Notes under the pieces: model-generated | What the model was told of the DNA's origin: nothing | Database searches by the model: none | What the model saw: the letters and a program-made list of their open reading frames with translations, nothing else | Part shown: positions 34,722 to 47,220 of the stretch, piece by piece | Position numbering within the stretch: position 1 is the stretch's first letter | Layout of the letters: every line of letters starts with the position of its first letter | DNA from: Solanum dulcamara | Lineage: Eukaryota > Streptophyta > Magnoliopsida > Solanales > Solanaceae | NCBI RefSeq assembly: GCF_947179165.1 | Contig: NC_077237.1 | Coordinates: 82,994,341 to 83,058,340 of the forward strand | Reading direction: 5' to 3' | Length of the DNA: 64,000 nucleotides | Made by a program: the position numbers and the translations under genes

Positions 34722-37356
34722 TGTCACGCCCCGAGAGGGTACCCTAGGCGTGGCCGGCACTCAGAAACCATCTCTGGCTTCCGAGAGAACCACTTGATCT
34801 CATTACTCATTTATTCATCAGCGGAAGACTTAAGAATATTAATGTGGGCTTGTCATCATCAATATTAAAAGAAAAAAAATGATAATTCTTAGAAGAAATA
34901 GTTTCTAAGGAGAACTACTCGGATTACATCATCAAACTCTGTCTATGAAGCCTCTAATACTCTTAGATGGTGCCAATGATAAGGAGTTTCTTCGAATACA
35001 AGAAGGACTCACCAAATAGCCGAAAAGAAATGATCTTCAACAATGCGCCTATTGAGGATCTCTAACACTTGTATCTGCATCATAAAACGATGCAGGTCGA
35101 ATGACGTCAGTACGTGGAATGTACGAGTATGTAAAATGGCAGGAAGGTAAGGACAGATATCAAGAAACTCCTCTCAAGAAAACTCAGCTCAGAACTCAAC
35201 ATCATCTCAACATCAATATGTAATGCAAGTTTAAAATATAATAATAAAAATAATAGTAATAAGCAATGCTTACTCAGTTGGGAGTTTCTCTAACCGACAA
35301 CCATCACTTATGAGCTAGCGATGATACAACGAAGCGATGCCGTTGCCACATCCATCCAATACCTTGCCAGGGTAAAGAACATCACCATCTTGGATCCACT
35401 CATCAAAGTCCTCTTTTTGGGACTTAAGAGGCATAGCCTCCATCCTACGCTGGCTACGTAGTTCTGGGGTTTGAGTCAATTAAACTCTTACCCAACTCGG
35501 TGCTCAATACTACTCCCAAAATATGTGTTCATATTAAACTCATCATCTAGTCTCATTGGACTTTAATTTAAATTATCAAACTCATCTCATTTTATGTTCA
35601 TCAATCATTATACTTCCAAAAACATCATTTACATCTCATCAAAACATCTTGCTCAAAATATCATTTGCTCAAATTCATTCAAACTCAACTCTTTTGCTCT
35701 TTCAAAACTCAATAAAATACATATATAGTATTAATTCATATAACTTTCTTTTTATCAATGAAAATAATAAAAAGCCAACATCTTTACTCAAAACATGTAT
35801 AAAAATATTCATGAACATCAAATCAATTAGGATTCATGGGAAAGTAGCCATGAATAATAATTCCAATAATATGAGAGATAACAATAATAATATTAATGCA
35901 TAAATATTTCAAACTCAATAGAAGAAGAATTAATTTATTTAGAATTCAAGATTTGGATAAAACTCAACTATAACTCAATTATAATGAATTTAAATATTGG
36001 GCGCATGGACGAACTCAATCCAATGCTATGAAAGTCTTACATACCTTAAATCGAAAGCTTTACTTCGAATTGGAACACTCTTGGACCCCTAGCCTTTTCT
36101 TCTCGCCGGTTTGTTTTGTGTACTACCCGGAGTATAAGAATCACCAGAGTAGTATTTTTATACTACTAAAACTAAAACTATATTTGAGAAGGAGTAAAGA
36201 AGTATAGAGAGAGAAGAGTTGCTTAAGAAAGCTTGGTGAATAAAATGAGGAAATAAGGTGGGTATTTATAGGTGTGGAGAAGGGATCTAACAATAAATAA
36301 ACATAATCATAAAGGATGATCTTGAAAATTAAATGGAGAATTTTGATGTCATGGATGATGTCAAATGGTTCTAGATCTTTCTATGGTAGGTGAGATGAAA
36401 TCTCTTTTAACGGAATATCCGTTTTCGAAGCTGCGTTTGAATAAGATAAATTCCTTATTAGGATTTAGTGTCTTCATAAGAATTGTAGATATAGAAGTCT
36501 AGTTTCAGTTAGTTCAAGAATCATCTAATTTGGAGCATTCTACATCGAGATATAAATTTTATTCTACAAATACTCCATTCCGTCACAGCACTATATCTTA
36601 CAAAGATTAATTTATTTGATCTATTTAAACTCTGAATATTAAGATATGTTCCTCATAAAAGTTGTAGGTAATGATGTTGTAGTTACTCAGAAATTTGAAT
36701 CATCTAATTTGGATTATTAGATAAAAAGTTATGCCCAAATTACTTTAGGCATGAGAGAATATGATCAAAATACTTTTAGAACATGATCAAAATACTTTTA
36801 GAACATGATCAAAATACTTTATAACATGATCAAAATACTTTATAACATGATCAAAATACTTTAGGCATGAGAGATCATAATATGATCAAAATACTTTAGT
36901 CATGAGAGGACATAATTATGATCAAAATACTTTAGGCATGAGAGATCATAATATAATTAAAATACTTTAGTCATGAGAGAAATAGTTATGATCAAAATAC
37001 TTTAGGCATGAGAGATCATAATATGATCAAAATACTTTAGGCATGAGAGATCATAATATGATCAAAAATACTTTAGAAATGAGACAACATAATTATGATC
37101 AAAATACTTTAGAACCTTTTTATGTCTTCATATAAGGACCTTTGATAAGTCAATAATTTAATGCATTTAAGAGCTAACATAAACTAACATAAGATAGGTG
37201 ATTAAACTTCAAATATTTAATAATCTATGTAATTGGAATCATGATATGAAAACCCATAAAGTTTAATGCTTGAATTAAATAGAAAACTTTGATAATTCAT
37301 TTGGACTTCATAAATGAAAGGATCCATTAATTAATAACATTTTAGGGGGTGTTACA
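34722..37356 (-). mobile_element. Solo LTR of a Ty3/gypsy element nested in the copia element
   Basis: It begins tgtcacgccccgagagggta and ends gggggtgttaca, with identical flanks tttgg (34717-34721 and 37357-37361). It is 2,635 bp. It shares its promoter region with family B LTRs (tactacccggagtataagaatcacc, gtgggtatttatagg) and contains a 12-unit minisatellite near its element-5' end. No coding domains. Confidence 0.93.
36741..37116. repeat. Minisatellite inside the solo LTR (12 units)
   Basis: The core atgatcaaaatacttta recurs twelve times. The first four units have about 21-23 bp spacing (core plus tagaac/taac); units 5-11 have about 35-37 bp spacing because each adds ggcatgagagatcataat or a variant. 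The array thus shows two expansion stages. Confidence 0.85.
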
Positions 37357-37357
37357 T

Positions 37358-38885
37358 TTGGAGACGACGCATTCCAATCTTATATCTTAATTTCTCAAAA
37401 GTTGATGTTGGTAATGCCTTTGTGAATAAATCTGCAAGATTATCACTTGAACGAACTTGTTGTACATCAATATCACCATTCTTCTGTAGATCATGTGTGA
37501 AAAATAATTTTGGTGAAATATGTTTCGTTCTGTCTCCTTTTATGAAGCCACCTTTCAACTGAGCTATGCACGCGGCATTGTCTTCAAATATAATTGTGTG
37601 TACTTTAACATCATTTTCCAGACCACATCTTTCTTTGATGAACTGTATGATCGATCTCAACTACAGACATTCTCTACTTGCTTCATGAATTGCTATTATT
37701 TCAGCATGATTTAAAGAAGCAGCAACAATGGACTATTTTGTAGATCGTCATGATATAGCAGTTCCTCCATGTGTAAATAGATAGCCTGTCTGAGATCGAT
37801 ATTTATGTGGGTCTGATAAATAACATGCATCTGCATAACCAATAAGGTCTACGCAACCTTTGTTAGTATAAAACAAACCCATATCAATAGTACCCTTCAG
37901 GTATCGCAAAATATGTTTAATACCGTTTCAATGCCTTCGCGTTGGGGATGAACTATACCTTGCTAGAAAATTAAAAGAAAATGTTATATCAGGTCTATTT
38001 GTGTTAGCAAGATACATAAGTGCACCAATAGCACTGAGATATGGTACCTCAGGACCAAGAATTTCTCCATCCTCTTCTGGAGGTTGAAATTGATCTTTTT
38101 TCACTGTGATCGAACAACCATTGGAGTACTTAATGGATGTGCTTTGTCCATGTAAAATCTTTTTAAGATTTTCTCAGTGTAGGCAGATTGGTGGAAAAAA
38201 ACTCCGTCTGCTAAATGTTCAATTTGCAGACCTAAACAAAGTTTTGTTATTCCAAGGTCTTTCATCTCAAATTCTTTCTTTAGATACTCAATCGCCTTTT
38301 GGAACTCTTCAAGGGTTCCAATGAGATTTATGTCATCAATATAAACGGCAAGTATACAAACTCCGATTTCATTTTCTTAATAAAAACACATGGACAAATA
38401 ACATCATTTATATAGCGTTCATTTATTAAGTACTCACTAAGGCGATTATACCACATACGACCTGATTGTTTCAGACCATATAATGATCTTTGCAGTTTTA
38501 TTGAGTACATTTTCCGAGACTTTTTACATGCTTCAGGCAATTTTAATTATTCTGAGATTTCTATGTAAATTTCATTATCAAGTGAACCATAAAGGTAAGC
38601 TGTAACTACATCCATTAGATGTATATTAAGATTTTTATGTACAGCTAAACTGATGAGATATCGAAATGTTATTCCATCCATAACAAGTGAATATGTTTCT
38701 TCATAGTTAACCCTGGGTCTTTGAGAGAATCCTTGTGCAACAAGGCGTGCCTTGTATCTTACAATTTCATTTCTCTCATTTTGTTTTCGTATAAAAACCC
38801 ATTTATAGCCAACTGATTTTACACCTTCAGGGGTTTGGACTACGGGTCCAAAGACCTCACGTTTAGCAAGTGAGTCTAATTCAGA
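37358..38885 (-). pseudogene. Copia reverse transcriptase-RNase H, broken
   Basis: Minus-strand reading, upstream to downstream: the RT text NGFKSVGYKW-like near 38800, then SIKLQRSLYGLKQSGRMWYNRLSEYL (about 38440-38510), then a frame change at the catalytic YVDD region near 38330, MKDLG, VPYLSAIGALMYLANTNRPD (about 37985-38050), then RNase H with YADACYLSDPHKYRSQTGY (about 37785-37850) and the C-terminal NLADLFTKALP (about 37400-37440). Numerous stops and frameshifts. Domain order INT-RT-RNaseH places it in Ty1/copia. Confidence 0.85.
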
Positions 38886-40700
38886 CTAAATTGCCTTTTT
38901 CCATTCTGGCCAATCACATCTATGTCGACAATCTTCGACGGATTTAGGCTCAAGACTTTCACTATCTTGCATGAGGTTAATTGCAACATTATATGCAAAA
39001 ACATTATCCATCATAATTTTTGATCGATCTAGATTTATCTCATCACCGGTAGAACTTATTAAAAGTTCTTCATTCACTTGAGTCTCGGATTCACTGATTT
39101 CTTCAGAAATATCAGGATTACTCAAATGTTGACCTTCTTCAGGAAGTTCTTGTGTAGTATCATCTTTATTATTTTTCACGCTTCTCTTTCTAGGATTTTT
39201 ATCCTTTGAACCCAGTGGTCTACCATGCTTCTGACGTGTTTGGGATTCAGAAGCTGTGATACTTGTAGATGGTCCTTTTGGAACATTAATCCGGATAGGC
39301 ACATTAACTGCAGGGATATGTGACTTAGTTATCCGTTTCAAATCAGTAAATGCATCTGGCATTTGATTTGCTATTTTTTGTAAGTGGATGATCTTCTTGG
39401 CCTCTTGCTCACATGTGCGGATACGTGGATCAAAATGTGATAGTGATGAAACTTTTCACGTAATTTTTTTTCTTTTTCGGGTTCCTTTTTCTCTCTCCCT
39501 AATGGCAAAAAAAGTGTTTCATCAAACTGACAATCTACAAATTGAGCAGTGAATAAATCTCCAGTCAACGATTCAAGGTATCGAATTATGGAGGGTGAGT
39601 CAAACCCAACATATATGTCCAACCTTCGCTGAGGGCCTATTTTTGTACATTGTGGTGGTGCTACAGGCACGTATACCGCACAACCAAAAATTTTTAAATG
39701 GGCTATATTTGGTTCATGACCAAATACTAATTGTGACGGAGAGTATTTATTATAATGTGTCGTTCTGAGACGTACAAGTGTTGCTGCATATAAAATAGCA
39801 TGACCCCAAACAGTAATTGGCAATTTTGTTTTCATTAGTAGAGGTCTTAATTGGATAATCTGAGAATTGCGCTCTCAATCTTATTATTTGTGCTAACAAC
39901 TTTGCAAATGCCAGATTGCGAGATGATAATAAGCACACATGAGACCATCTATATGATGCATCTATTAGAACCATAAAATATCTACACAATCCACTGGGTG
40001 GATGAATAGGTCCACATATATCTCCATGAATATGCTCTAAAAAATCAGGAGATTCGATGCCAACCTTCAGGGTCGATGGTTTGGCAATTAATTTGCCTCG
40101 ATAACAAGCAACACATGAAAATTCATCATTTGTAAGAATCTTCTGGTTCTTTAACGGATGTCCAGTTGAATTTTTAAGAATTCATCTTATCATTATTGAT
40201 CCAAGATGACCTATTCGATCATGCCATAGCACAAATGTATTTGGATCGGTAAACTTCTGGTTTACGATCATATGTGCCTCAATTGCACTAATTTTTGCAT
40301 AATATAGGCCAGAAGACAAAGTTGGTAATTTTTCCAAAATATATTTCTGGCCTGAGACACTCTTGGTTATACCAATATATTCAATATTCATTTCATTTAG
40401 TGTCTCAACATGATATCCATTTCTGTGGATATTTTTAAAACTTAACAAGTTTCTTGGGGATTTAGAAGAAAAATAGTGCATCTTCTATAACAATTTTTGT
40501 CTCCTTAGGTAGAATTATAGTAGCTCTTTCGGAGCCTTCTATCATTTTTGAATTACCAGATATTGTAGTAACATTAGTTTTTCTTCTAGGCAAATTGGAA
40601 AAATATTTCTCGTCTTTAAAAATAGCATGAGTTGTTCCACTATCAATTACACAAATATTCTCTTGATTTATCATTGATCCAAACAAAATTTGAGGCATTT
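38886..40700 (-). pseudogene. Copia protease-integrase region, broken
   Basis: The protease motif is near 40640 (CVIDSGTTHAIF). The gag-pre-integrase zinc region follows (NTFVLWHDRIGHLGSIMIR, 40182-40260), then the integrase core with GPIHPPSG-like text around 39990-40020 and the C-terminal part (TVWGHAILYAATLVRLR, YSPSQLVFGHEPNIAHLKIFGCAVYV, 39640-39820). Residues at 38886-39362 form the hydrophilic linker to RT. At least six frame breaks by eye. Confidence 0.8.
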
Positions 40701-40823
40701 CATATTTTCTTCAATAAGAAATAAAATAAGTATTAACACATGATATATTACACAAATTTTATTTATTTATATTGACTAGGAAAATACAAATATCATATTT
40801 AATACAGATAAAAAGAAAAATAT

Positions 40824-41088
40824 TTACCTATTATTAGTCTTGTCAATATTCATATTTTCGTCTGGAAAATTAAAGAAATCAGCTACATCCAAATGCATAG
40901 GCTCAATATTATCTTCAGAGATAAAATTTATCTCTGAATTATTTTCTACTCTTTTTAATGATGCCTGATATAGCAGAACCAGACGTTTTGACGATCGATA
41001 AGTCCGCGACCAGTGCCCCACACCTCCACATCTATGACATACACTTTTTGAATTATTCTTCGGTAAAGCTTCTGGCTTTTTACTCTAC
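40824..41088 (-). pseudogene. Copia gag 3' part with zinc knuckle
   Basis: The knuckle reads CHRCGGVGHWSRTY (about 40995-41036): the last Cys is replaced by Tyr. It is joined in the ancestral element to the gag at 51075-51801; the gypsy insertion splits them. Confidence 0.75.
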
Positions 41089-43545
41089 TGTCACACCCCG
41101 GGAGGGTACCCTAGACGTGACCGGCACTTGAAAGCCATTTCTGACCTTCAAGCGAACCACCTGATTCCATCACTTTATCATTCAGTCATAAACGCTCAAA
41201 GGAAGGCTCAATCATGACATATTATTCATAATATAAGGGTCGAAGGCCAAACATGTTTAACACAACAAAATAAGTATAATAGGACTCCTCAAAATAACAG
41301 TCCGACCTCCCCACACTCTAGTCTATGAAGCCTCTATCAAAGTCTAGAAGGTGCCAATGACAAGCCCATTGCTACCAACATTCAAGATAAAGGAAACAAC
41401 AATAACAAAACTACACAAGGGACTCAACATCCTCCGAAAACTAAGAGGACTCACCAACTAGCTGGGAGTGTATGTGGATCTTCAATGAAGCGCCGGTTGA
41501 TGATCTCTAGTACCTGTCTCTGCATCATGAAACGATGCAGGCCAAATGGCGTCAGTACATGGAATGTACGAGTATGTAAAATGGCCGAATACAACGAACA
41601 TCAAGGAAGAATCAAATCAACTTGGAAGCTCAACCCAAGAGGAATACCAACTCAATCAAATGTCCTAAGTCTAAACAAGAATATGATTTAGACGGGACCA
41701 ATCCCATACAATTCAACTCAATCTGACTCAGAGTACTATCAAGACCTATTTGGAAGTTTCTCTTATCCGACAACCATCACTTATGAGCCAGTGAAGGTAC
41801 AACAAAACGACGCTGTTGCCGCGCCCGTTCGTACTTTGCCAGGGTATGAACGAATCAAACACTCATGGATCCAATCCAACCAAGTCCTATAATGTCAGGA
41901 CAAAACTCTTGGGGAAGCATCTGACTTTAACGGTTTAATCCCCCCTACGTTTGGCAACACAGGTATTGGTTTCGAGTATGGACTATACTCTTGCCCAATT
42001 CGGTGCTCGATACTCCTCCCAAGACTCAATGATCATAAAACTCCATCCAATCAACTCAATCAACTCATATCGACAAGTCTCATTACAACCTTGTCAACTC
42101 ATCACTCTACCATGATCAAATCTCTCTCAATCATACTATCCGATCAATCTCAATCATATCTTTCAAAAGAAATTTAAAAGCACATTTATAGCAACATATA
42201 GATATAACCAATCATTTACTCTATCCATTTGAGAAATCTTTGAGACTCATCACAACTCAAGACCCTAAAATCAACACTTTATAGTAAGCAACACTTCTTA
42301 AGAAAATAACATCTTTTATCATGATCCGCATAACTAGAACGATCAATAACACATATTTAACAACTCATCTTCATTAACTCATACTCACATAAAGGCTCAT
42401 TTTAGGAACTTCTTAGCTCAACAACATCAACACGCATAGAATCAATTAAATAGGGGACAAAGTTCATACAAGCATAAACCATACCAAGAAGCTCTATTTT
42501 CATGAACATCTAACCTCAAAGCAAGAGTAGGGCACATGGGTGGACTCAACCCATGTTTTAGATAGCCTTACATACCTTAGTGAAGACTTGAAGAAAACCT
42601 TGTGGTTGGTTCTTCAATGGAAAACTCAAACCTTGGAGCTCTTGGAACTCTTCTTGTTGGAGAAGGATTTGGAGAGGAAGAAGAAGAGAGAGAGAGAAGA
42701 GGTTTCTAGGTCTTTTAGAGAGAGAGTGGGGGCTGAAGAAATGATCCCAAAATAGTCTAGGGTGATACATATATAATTTGGGGCAAATTCCCAAATTGCC
42801 CCTTCTCAAAAGTTCTGAAAAATAGGCAAAAATGCACCTGGCGCGATAGTGGCGCATCGCGCCATTGCAGCGCCAGGCTGAATACGCCTAAAACCTGCAC
42901 ACCTCGTAGTGGCGTGTCGCGCTAGAGACCAAACTACTGAGGCATTTTTCTGGCGTGATAGTGGCGCGTCGCGCCCTTACAGCGCCAAGGCCAAAGTTTC
43001 TAGATTCTGGAAAATTGGCCAGAAAAACCCTGCACAACTTTTAGTGGCGCATCGCGCCAAGGACCAAACTACTAAGGCATGTTTCTGGTGCGATAGTGGC
43101 GCGTCGTGCCCTTACAGCACCAAGGCCATTTCCCCACCAGTTGCAACCCAGGCCAAAAATGAAATTCCTGCTGTGCTAGTTCATCTTAGGATCGTCATAT
43201 CTTTTGACTCCGAACTCCAAAATTTACGTTCTTGGTGGCATTGGAAAGAAGACTCGACGACCTTTAATTTGATAGGTCGTGGACCACCCAGTTCGACGTC
43301 CTTCAAAAGATAGGGTCGTTAAAAGTCGACCCTTATACGAACTCATCCGAAACTTAGCTACAACGGATCTTTTGGACTTAGCTCAGTCCTACGGGTCCTC
43401 TATGACCCCACATCACCTCCAACGCTCTTTAGTTTCTCAGGGACTCATCTTAACTCGAGCACATACTTTGAACTAAATATGATGGGCCCCATACGTGTAC
43501 AAAGAAGGCCCGAATCTTAGGGGAAAATTTTTTAGGGGTGTTACA
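41089..43545 (-). repeat. Gypsy LTR (3' LTR in element orientation)
   Basis: tgtcacaccccgggaggg..ggggtgttaca, 2,457 bp. It contains five copies of a tagtggcgcgtcgcgcc-like motif at 42848-43115 and an AG-rich block at 42660-42730. Confidence 0.92.
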
Positions 43546-43563
43546 TTATCTCCTCCTTGGGAT
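43546..43563 (-). other. Gypsy polypurine tract
   Basis: On the minus strand atcccaaggaggagataa directly precedes the LTR start tgtaac. It primes plus-strand synthesis. Confidence 0.65.
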
Positions 43564-43729
43564 CATTCGTCCTCGAATGATGAGCAACCAAGAATGGACT
43601 CGGGGTACAAATCACAATCAAAATTTTAGTCATTCAACCAATCACATTCTCAAATAAATATCAATCAAAACTCAAAAAGGCACAAATGAATTCAAGTCAA
43701 GGAAATGGTCATTACCTTCAACATTCTCC

Positions 43730-45083
43730 TCGGTAGGCACGAATAGATGTAGATATTTAGATTTTATGGCTTCCTCCGCTTCCTATGTGGCTTCCTCAAC
43801 AAGTTGATTCCTCCACAGGACTTTGACCGAGGCGATCTCTTTGTTCCTAAGTTTGCGAATTTGGCGATTAAGAATTTAGACCGGGACCTCTTCATAAGAC
43901 AAGCTATCCTTAATTCCAACGCTGTCAATGGGGACTACCAACGAGGGATCACCCAAGCACTTTTTCAACATTGAAACGTGGAACACCGGATGAATAGAAG
44001 CTAGCTCTGAGGGTAACTCCAACTCATAAGCAACACTCTCAATCCGCCTCAAAATATGGTAAGGACCAATATATCGGGGACTGAGCTTCCCTTTCCTTCC
44101 AAACCTCATGACACCCTTCATGGGTGATACTTTCAAGTACACCCAATTACCCACCTCAAACTCTAAGTCTCTCCTCCTCATATCGGTGTAAGATTTTTGG
44201 CGGCTTTGGGTTGTCTTTAGCCTATCTTGGATAACTCTCACCTTCTCCATGGCTTGGTGAACAAGGTCAGGCCCAATCAGCTCGGCTTCACCAACTTCAA
44301 ACCACCCAATGGGCGATCTACACCTCCTCCCATACAAAGCTTCATAAGGAGCCATTTGAATGCTTGCATGATAGCTATTATTATATGCAAACTCTATGAG
44401 AGGTAAGTGATCATCCCAATTTCCTTTGAAGTGAGCACACATGCCCTCAACATATCTTTCAATGTCTGGATGGTGCGCTCTGCTTGGCCATCTGTCTGGG
44501 GATGGAAGGTTGTACTCAAGTTCACCCTCGAACCTAATCCCTTCTGAAAGGATTTCCAAAATTGGGAAGTGAATTGAGATCCTCTGTCTGAGATGATAGA
44601 CAAAGGAACCCCATGCAATTTGACGATCTCCTGTATATACAACTTTGCATAATCTTCTGCGGTATCAGTAGTCTTAACCGCCAAGAAGTGAGCTGATTTC
44701 GTCATTCTATCCACAATCACCCAAATGGAATCATGTTGCTTTCGGGACTTCGGCAAGCCTGTAATAAAGTCCATGTTGATCATCTCCCACTTCCATTCTG
44801 GAATTTCTATGGTTTGGGCTAAGCCACATGGCCTTTGATGCTCAACCTTCACCTGTTGGCAATTCGGGCACTTGGAAACAAATTCCGCAATATCCCTCTT
44901 CATCCCACTCCACCAATAGATTTCCCTCAAGTCATGATACATTTTCGTTGAGCCTGGATGAATAGAGTATCTGGAACTATGCGCTTCGGCCATAATCCTC
45001 CCTCGAACATCATCGACATCAGGTACACACAATCTACCTTGGTACCTCAACACACCATCTCCCCCTTTGGTGAAAACCATCAC
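43730..45083 (-). pseudogene. Gypsy integrase with chromodomain-like tail, one frameshift
   Basis: N-terminal zinc region ([25 protein letters not shown]), core with the DDE acids in [18 protein letters not shown] and [10 protein letters not shown], and the GPY/F-type C-terminus (YIGPYHILRRI, HPVFHVSMLKKC). A one-base deletion near 44430-44445 (after DMLRACV) shifts the frame; the downstream part, open from about 44559, runs to 43876. Beyond it a chromodomain-like tail (VLWRNQLVEEATWEAEE, about 43740-43820) can be read after a TAA at 43876. Confidence 0.85.
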
Positions 45084-45086
45084 CCC

Positions 45087-46757
45087 TTATTTGTGAACCA
45101 CTTCCTTCAACCGAAGGAGGACTGGGTCCTGATCTTGTTTCTCCTTTACCTCTGCTACAAGTGAGGACGTAGCCCCATCTCGAACGTTTACTCCACCTTC
45201 ATTATTCTCTTCGAGTCGAACTCCTAATCGGGCTAATCTATGTACTTCCTTCGCCAATTCCCTCCTTCCTTCCTCCACATGGGCAGTGCTACCCATAGAC
45301 AACCTACTAAGAGCATAAGCAATAACATTAGCTTTACTTGGATGGTAGAGGATTCTCATGTCGTAGTCCTTGAGTAGCTCAAGCCATCTCTTTTGCCTCA
45401 GGTTGAGTTCCCTCTGGCTGAAGACATATTGCAAGCTCTTGTGATCGGTGAATACGTCGACATGCACTCCATACAAGTAGTGGCACCAGATTTTAAGCGC
45501 GAATACCACAGCTGCCAGCTCAAGGTCATGAGTTGGGTAATTCTTCTCATGAACCTTAAGCTGTCTCGAAGCATAGGCTATCACCTTTCCCCTCTGCATC
45601 AGTACACAGCCCAACCCGATTCTAGATGCATCACAATAGACCACAAAGCCCTCTATCATATCGGGCAGAGTCAAGACAGGAGCAGTGGTTAGCTTGGTCT
45701 TCAATTTTTGGAAACTCTCCTCACAAGCATCGGACCATTGGAACTTAGCCTTCTTTTGGGTCAGCTTAGTCAATGATGATGATATGGATGAGAATCCCTC
45801 TACAAACCTTCGATAATACCCGGCCAAACCCAAGAAGCTCCTTATCTCTGTTGGGGATGTGGGTCTAGGCCAATTATTCACAGCTTCAATTTTCTGAGCA
45901 TCAACCTGAATACCATCTCCAGATACAATGTGGCCTAGGAAGGCCACTGATGCAAGCCAAAATTCACATTTGAAGAACTTTGCATACAGTACCTGGTCTC
46001 TCAAAATTTGTAGAACAACTCTAAGATGATAGGCGTGCTCCTCTTCATTCTTGGAGTAGACCAGAATATTATCTATGAATACAATCACAAACATATCGAG
46101 ATATGGTTTAAACACTCGGTTTATGAGATCCATGAAAGTTGCGGGGGCATTAGTCAACCCGAAGGACATGACCAAAAATTTAAAGTGGCCATAACCAGTC
46201 CAAAAAGCAGTCTTTGGAATATCACATTCCCTCACCTTCAACTGATGGTAGTCGGATCTCAAGTCTATCTTTGAGAAACACGTGGCACCCTGAAGTTGGT
46301 CAAATAAATCATCTATTCTGAGGAGAGGGTATTTGTTCTTTACGGTGACCTTATTCAGCTGCCTGTAGTCGATACACATTCTAAGGGACCCATCCTTCTT
46401 CCACACAAATAGGACCGGAGTACCCCATGGTGAGACACTCGGCCTAATGAATCCCTTATCTAACAAGTCTTTCAGCTGCTCCTTCAACTCCTTCAACTCA
46501 GCCGAAGCCATTCTATAGGGAGGGATCGAGATAGGCTGGGTATCAGGAAGAACATCAATCCCGAAGTCGATCTCCCTATCAAGAGGGACTCCAGGCAGGT
46601 CCTCAAGAAAGACGTCGGAAAACTCCTTAACAATCGGAACCGACTCAAGGGATGGAGACTCAACATTGTCATCTTTCACTCGGACAATGTGATAGATACA
46701 CCCTTTTGAGATTAGCTTCCTGGCCCTAAGGTAAGAAATAAACTTACCTTTAGGCAT
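45087..46757 (-). pseudogene. Gypsy reverse transcriptase-RNase H
   Basis: One frame of 556 codons. [60 protein letters not shown], and the catalytic box reads FIDN instead of FIDD ([12 protein letters not shown], about 46055-46090), a loss of one metal-binding Asp. The connection domain and RNase H follow with [29 protein letters not shown] and [10 protein letters not shown], which keep the acidic residues. A TAA at 45087-45089 separates it from integrase. The FIDN change means the RT is likely inactive even where the frame is open. Confidence 0.9.
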
Positions 46758-46853
46758 AACAGGACTACCCCTCCACTCTATTACAGCTTCGTTTGGGAAT
46801 TTAAATGTGACAATCTGAGTTCTACAATCAATAGAGGCATAACAGACATAAAG

Positions 46854-47168
46854 TCAGTCCATGCCAAGGATCACGTCGAAATCAACCATGTCTAACTCAA
46901 CCAAGTCAGCTAAGGTATCCCTGTAATGAATTGACACAGTGCAATCTCTATAGACTCTCTCAGCTAAGACAGAATCACCAACAGAAGTAGCTACATTAAA
47001 AGGCTCAAGAAGACATTCGGGAATTTTATTGAATTTACTTGCCGCGTAAGGAGTCACAAAAGATAGGGTGGCACCCGGATCCATCAACACATAACAATCA
47101 AGAGAAGAGACTCGAATCATACCCGTCACGACGTTTGGAGAGTTCTCTTGATCTTGGCGACTACCCAT
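46854..47168 (-). pseudogene. Gypsy aspartic protease, altered active site
   Basis: VLMDPGATLSFVTPYAA: the expected D-S/T-G triad is DPG, so the catalytic centre is probably dead. The closing flap region DMVDFDVILGMD ends in TGA at 46854-46856, where TGG (Trp) is normal. Confidence 0.82.
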
Positions 47169-47220
47169 AGCATATAAATGGTTTGTACCTCCGCCGATGC
47201 CTGAAGTAGTGCCTCTTTAA

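Noticed and set aside
36741..37116. CRISPR-like array (regular repeats)
   Set aside because: The repeats are contiguous and vary in length, with no unique spacers and no cas genes; this is a plant LTR minisatellite.
42909..43313. Open frame across the GC-rich repeats (134 codons, also at 50438)
   Set aside because: Lies inside the gypsy LTRs, low-complexity translation of the dyad repeats, no domain; open by base composition.
45393..45692. Plus-strand frames through the gypsy pol region
   Set aside because: Antisense shadows of RT-RNase H and gag.
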